Assembly (NCBI GenBank): GCA_963678675.1
Contig: OY783199.1
Coordinates: 17,194,348-17,258,347 of the forward strand
Direction: 5' to 3'
Source of the DNA: Xiphydria camelus
Taxonomy: Eukaryota > Arthropoda > Insecta > Hymenoptera > Xiphydriidae
DNA: 64,000 nt
A program made the position numbers and the translations under genes. Numbering within the stretch: the stretch's first letter is position 1; each line of letters opens with the position of its first letter. Positions 60,549 through 64,000 of the stretch are shown in pieces. The notes under the pieces are model-generated. The model saw only the letters and a program-made list of their open reading frames with translations. It did not search any database and had not been told where the DNA came from.

Positions 60549-62707
60549 CTGAAGCAATATTTGGCGTTATACACTAATTAATCGGAAGATGGTTGGAATA
60601 GCAAGATCTTCATATACTTACGATACATTATACTGATAATTTTCAATTTGTGGAGCTTCTTTTTACCCTTTCGTCCGAGCCAAGAATACTCCAAAGCCAA
60701 TTTATTCGTAAACGTCTTCATGAGAGTCCTTCGAACTGTTTCGTCCGGATTAATTCCGCCAATTGTATCAAAAAATGCTGTCTGTTTCAAAGATAAAAAG
60801 AAAACCAAATAAATAGAAGTAAAGTTTATGAAATTGATGTTTTTTCTGGATGCGAAACGTATCAAAGTTTTCAGAAGTTAACGCATGAAAATCAAATTTT
60901 TGAAGATCATTGCTAACCAATTCTTCCTCCTTTTCAGGTTTTTCAAGCTCCTTCTCCAAATTGCTCAATTGTTCTTCCGTTTTTAATGGAAACGTAGTAT
61001 AAAGTTGCACAACTGCTGTTGCTGCTACGTTACTTTTTGGAGCCTCGTTTTTATCGACACTTTTTAATTTAGAAATTATCCCGTGAATGCGCTGGACATC
61101 CATTTTTATGCCCAAAATGTTATTGTTTATCCGCTCCACATTGTTTTCCATTGCACTTAGACGTTCTACATAAAAAATGAAGGCTTATATATTGGAGTTT
61201 TAACAATATGCTATGGGCTATTTTGACTTCCCATCTTTTTTAAATGCTTTCCTCTGTACGAATGATTTAGAATTTTAAGACATATCTTTTAGAAGTATCA
61301 GTCCTTACAATGTTTTATATAAAATATGTTCTTTAACTTTTTCCAGGGTGGAAGAAAAATTATAAATATCTAAATAAGATCACTAAAAATAAAAGTCAAA
61401 AAATTGAAAGAAACACTAAATGAACAGCACTTTCAACAATGGGTTTTTATTAAAAATAAATTTTTTAAATGAATAGTTACTTTTTCCAGTCTTAATAAGC
61501 ATAAATGAAATGAAAAAATATGACAAACCTTCGTTTAATGAACACGCAACTAATGGTCGGTTACGTTTAATTGGCAATGTTGGTTTCGCAAGAGACGTTT
61601 CGTCTTGCTCGGCAAAAAGTTGCGACGGTTCTCGATCAACATATTCAAATAATTATTTAATATTAATACAATACCCTTTTATCGGCAAAAGTATTTTTGT
61701 ATGATAATAACTCATTAGTAATAAAATGAAATATCTCGTGTTTAAAAGTACACTGAGAGAACCCTTGGTCAGGCTAATAAAATATTTTTGATGAATACGA
61801 GCCAACAAAATATTTTTTTTGGAATCGCAAAATTCTTTTGATGATTTCACGAAAACTTTGGTGGCATAGCAAAATATTTGGATAATCCAAGCAAATTTTT
61901 TTTGGCTATCGAATTGGCTCGACAAAATTATTTTGTTGGGTAGCTTTTTCTCAGTGTAACTTTCCAACCAAAAAATTGACATGCGTATGTTTTTGAGCCG
62001 AATCTATTTTTATATAATAATTACTTTCGTTAGGACTTTTTAATAGGTCCTTATTTTGTTCATTGTCAGATGCAACATTCATTAATCGCCTTTTTATCTT
62101 TTTCTGCTTCGAAGTACAGTTTTCGGTGTCTGTATTTAAATCGGATGAATAAAGTGCTTGATCGGCTTTCTTTGATGCTTCTGAGAAGGTTTCTGGAAAG
62201 AAATCGTGTATTGTTTTGTTACAAAAAAAATCAATTCACGTAACCTATGAGAATTTACATGGAGTTGAAGAAAAAAACGTTCTTCAACTCTAAATAAATA
62301 TTAAAATTATTTTTCAATTTTTTGAACATTACAGGAATATTTCAAATTTCGAAAAATGACGAAACCTTACAAACTTTTGTCCCGTATAATGATATTAAAA
62401 ATTTCTAAATTATGGAAAGATTCTTTCGAAAAAAATACTACATTTTTTTTAAAAGCGCTGTACATTTCAGGCCCGTCTATTTAAGCATTCTGATTATACC
62501 GTATTCTCCAAATACTCTCAAAATGCCATAAACATTCCAAGTTGGCTTCGGGTTTGCGCAAGAAGCAATTAATTTATCAATTTTCTGTCTTGATCCACTC
62601 GTCGGAAAGAAACATTGCTTATTTCCGCTGAACCATGACTTCGGCACAACTTCAACACCATCTTCAAACTCCAAAACGCAGAATCTTAAATCACTGGAAG
62701 CACTCAT
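60298..62707 (-). CDS. DUF4806-like transposon-associated protein, six exons
   Basis: Exons in transcript order are 62707-62500, 62192-62025, 61630-61529, 61165-60918, 60781-60622 and 60548-60298, 1137 nt and 378 residues, with frame maintained at all five joins. The N-terminus reads RFCVLEFEDGVEVVPKSW and PTWNVYGILRVFGEY, the head typical of insect DUF4806 proteins. The middle is lysine-rich. A coiled-coil-like ENNVERINNNILGI segment precedes FPLKTEEQLSNLEKELEK, then FFDTIGGINPDETVRRTL, SWLGRKGKKKLHKLKII and a late TKEWFRQAKARFENEK. The spacing from FPL to GG (34 residues) fits my memory of the family. Function is unknown; relatives are multicopy in ants and often sit beside transposase genes. 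It lies just downstream of the transposase on the same strand. The acceptor of exon 3 (GATCGAG) is weak. A MITE sits in intron 2. Confidence 0.8.
60622..60781 (-). CDS. DUF4806-like gene, coding exon 5 (core of the domain)
   Basis: Acceptor ATCTTTGAAACAG, donor GTAAGT (perfect). Encodes TAFFDTIGGINPDETVRRTL and SWLGRKGKKKLHKLKIISIM, the most recognisable block of the DUF4806 family. Confidence 0.8.
60918..61165 (-). CDS. DUF4806-like gene, coding exon 4
   Basis: Acceptor TTTTTTATGTAG, donor GTTAGC after EEEL. The donor was chosen because joining EEEL to TAFFDTIGG gives the family's spacing. Reading on past the donor gives a non-conserved tail before a stop. Confidence 0.7.
61529..61630 (-). 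CDS. DUF4806-like gene, coding exon 3
   Basis: Acceptor GATCGAG is poor, donor GTTTGT is acceptable, and phase 1 to 1 fits both neighbours. Encodes PSQLFAEQDETSLAKPTLPI and KRNRPLVACSLNE. If skipped, the frame is still kept, so it could be a cassette exon. Confidence 0.55.
61751..61956. mobile_element. Family G MITE in DUF4806-like intron 2
   Basis: CACTGAGAGAACCCTTGGTC to TAGCTTTTTCTCAGTG, TA on both sides; AAAATATTTT-type arms. It lies between exons 2 and 3, 120 bp from the weak exon-3 acceptor. Confidence 0.75.
62025..62192 (-). CDS. DUF4806-like gene, coding exon 2
   Basis: Acceptor TTTCTTTCCAG, donor GTAATT, phase 1 to 1. Encodes ETFSEASKKADQALYSS then a KQKKIKRR basic patch, possibly nuclear. 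Confidence 0.72.
62500..62707 (-). CDS. DUF4806-like gene, coding exon 1
   Basis: ATG chosen as MSASSDLRFC; upstream an acceptor (ATTTCATTACAG) places it within an exon whose leader starts near 62731. Ends FGEY plus one base before GTATAA. An open frame continues upstream as hydrophobic residues, but it has no ATG and is read as intron. Confidence 0.78.
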
Positions 62708-62862
62708 GTTGTTAGTTGTTGACCTTTTATCTGTAATGAAATTAAAGGAAAAAATATAAATGAATAGAAGAATGCCAGAAATTGTTAATATCAAAATAAA
62801 CAAGCTATTGGTTAGATTATAACAGAAGGACAAGTAAACGGCCGTACTGTGACTGATGATTT

Positions 62863-64000
62863 TCAATGTTGGCTTTCATTGTGAAGAAGAGAAATTACTG
62901 CATTGTATCGTTCATAGGGTAATATCATAGCTTTATTTTTTATTTCACTCAATGGCCTGCTCTGCAGATTTGATAGCTGCGATACTTTGAAGCAGTCAAA
63001 TATTCTTGATGCACAAGGTTCTTTATACAGGCTTTTCTTTTTCCGAAATTGTTTACCGATAACGCAAATATTTCCTGATGATGACGTGGCAAAATTTGAT
63101 ATTAAAATAACGTTATTGTCTTTCAAAATGCAGCAGTTATTTGGAGTTTTTCGGGACAAAGTAAATGCTTCAAATAAGACTTTCGAATACTGCGGATTGT
63201 TACAATCGTTAAAAAGCGGTCCATCGAAATGATTTCCTTCCAATGTATTGTTTTTCGAAGATTGGACAAATTTGTAATTTTCTTCTGCAAAAGTCTCAAA
63301 TTCTGCGTATCTATTTCTTAACTGCTGTAACGGACGTTCAGATTTTCGAAGAAGCTTCTTTAATGTCTTCATATAGTTTTCGTATTTAAACGCGCTAAAT
63401 GAATCCAATGTTCCAAATTTTCTGACATCATCAGCCAAATGTAACAAATTATGGACGTTGTGCACGATGAAATGTTTTCCGTATAATGTTTGGGCAGTTC
63501 TTACAAAATTATACAACAAGTTTTCAGCAAAATCGACTTTTTCCAAATATAAATCTGGACTCGTTAGGATGCGAATTGCAGCATGTAGCATAATAAAATT
63601 GGTATATATCTCCGGCGGTAAATGATTTTTCAAAGCAAATGGCCCAGTGTACAATAAAAATTGTCGCGATTCAGTTGCTTTCCATTGACCAATAGTTGAA
63701 AGTTCTCGTGGTTTTCGTGAAAATTCTCTTGGAATATGCTTTTTGAAATTTAACAGTGTTGACGATATTTGCTGAACTTCTGTGGCAGGCAATCGAATAC
63801 TTAATGGTCCAGATAACCACATGCGAATTAATTTCTTTACGACTCCCACACAGATTAAGTGCATGTAATCTAACGGTATGTTTGTGACTAGTCCAAAATT
63901 TGGCAACTCTGCTAGTTTGCAGTATCCTTTATAGTGATCACTGTCAGTTAGTTGAGTTATATCAGGATCTTCTCTCTTCTCAAATGTTGTACCTGGGAAA
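62863..64000 (-). CDS. TNP2-like (CACTA/EnSpm-type) transposase, C-terminal part, runs off window
   Basis: An open frame runs from the right edge (first full codons read FPGTTFEKRE) to a TGA, 378 residues with no stop or frameshift, so the N-terminal half lies beyond the window. Visible blocks are NIPLDYMHLICVGVVKKLI (fragment residues 40-58; an LD-MH segment typical of TNP2-type transposases), GPFALKNHLPPEIY near 119-132, HNVHNLLHLADDVRKFG near 180-196 and FSAFKYENYMKTLKKLL near 201-217, the last two resembling the DUF4218-like tail of this group. Known role: DNA cleavage and strand transfer at the element's ends in the nucleus. The frame begins before any ATG, so the start is outside. The gene downstream on the same strand is the DUF4806-like one. 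Assignment is from remembered motifs. Confidence 0.7.
   Translation of the reverse strand, partial: FPGTTFEKREDPDITQLTDSDHYKGYCKLAELPNFGLVTNIPLDYMHLICVGVVKKLIRMWLSGPLSIRLPATEVQQISSTLLNFKKHIPREFSRKPRELSTIGQWKATESRQFLLYTGPFALKNHLPPEIYTNFIMLHAAIRILTSPDLYLEKVDFAENLLYNFVRTAQTLYGKHFIVHNVHNLLHLADDVRKFGTLDSFSAFKYENYMKTLKKLLRKSERPLQQLRNRYAEFETFAEENYKFVQSSKNNTLEGNHFDGPLFNDCNNPQYSKVLFEAFTLSRKTPNNCCILKDNNVILISNFATSSSGNICVIGKQFRKKKSLYKEPCASRIFDCFKVSQLSNLQSRPLSEIKNKAMILPYERYNAVISLLHNESQH

Noticed and set aside
62987..63232. 81-codon plus-strand ORF
   Set aside because: Antisense to the transposase frame.
61751..64000. That the TNP2-like transposase drives the CAC-N-GAG MITEs
   Set aside because: CAC starts are suggestive, but nearly all these MITEs have TA outside rather than a 3-bp duplication, which fits Tc1/mariner better. 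The TTA-flanked elements at 50.5 and 52.0 kb are better candidates.
1..64000. tRNA, rRNA and CRISPR
   Set aside because: Looked by eye for tRNA B-box words with a pairing arm and for regularly spaced identical repeats; none held up. The GGTTCGACTG at 23805 is a transposon end.

Overview
The window looks like nuclear DNA of an insect, most likely a hymenopteran and plausibly an ant. The DNA is AT-rich, with CpG-dense islands around apparent first exons. Genes are sparse and split by introns with GT-AG borders. The one clearly recognisable host gene is an arthropod-type BTB/C2H2 zinc-finger factor, and the mobile-element load is heavy. Genus cannot be set from the sequence alone.

Layout. 0-31 kb is mostly non-coding: CpG-rich islands, two candidate core promoters (near 5.3 kb on the minus strand and 9.9 kb on the plus strand), a few minus-strand exon candidates bounded by good splice sites (11.6 kb, 14.1 kb, 29.5 kb, 31.2 kb), one orphan minus-strand ORF at 15.3-15.7 kb, and many small inverted-repeat elements. 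32.3-40.0 kb holds the BTB-zinc-finger gene: six coding exons on the plus strand, open in frame throughout, predicting 464 residues. 40-58 kb has no gene I can support. It holds the presumed 3' flank of the BTB gene, a degenerate array built on a TTTAATTAATGCCGGATT-like motif (46.5-48.1 kb), three long inverted-repeat elements and more MITE-like palindromes. 60.3-64.0 kb carries two minus-strand transposon-type genes: a six-exon gene for a DUF4806-like protein that stays in frame across all splices, and, 156 bp upstream of it, the C-terminal half of a TNP2-like (CACTA/EnSpm-type) transposase that runs off the right edge.

The dominant theme is mobile DNA. At least nine otherwise unrelated palindromic families carry nearly the same end, CAC-N-G-(AG)-AAAAA, mostly flanked by TA. 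They are nested in one another in several places. There are also two deletion-derived mariners (one keeps the transposase C-terminus, the other a 5' leader and apparent start), a non-autonomous pogo/Tigger-like element with TA duplication, a PIF/Harbinger-like palindrome with TAA duplication, and two large inverted-repeat elements with TTA duplications.

How the genes relate: the BTB-zinc-finger protein is a nuclear DNA-binding regulator with no evident functional tie to the rest. The transposase and the DUF4806 gene probably belong to one two-gene transposon. Exon calls rest on reading frame, splice consensus and family knowledge, not on any search.
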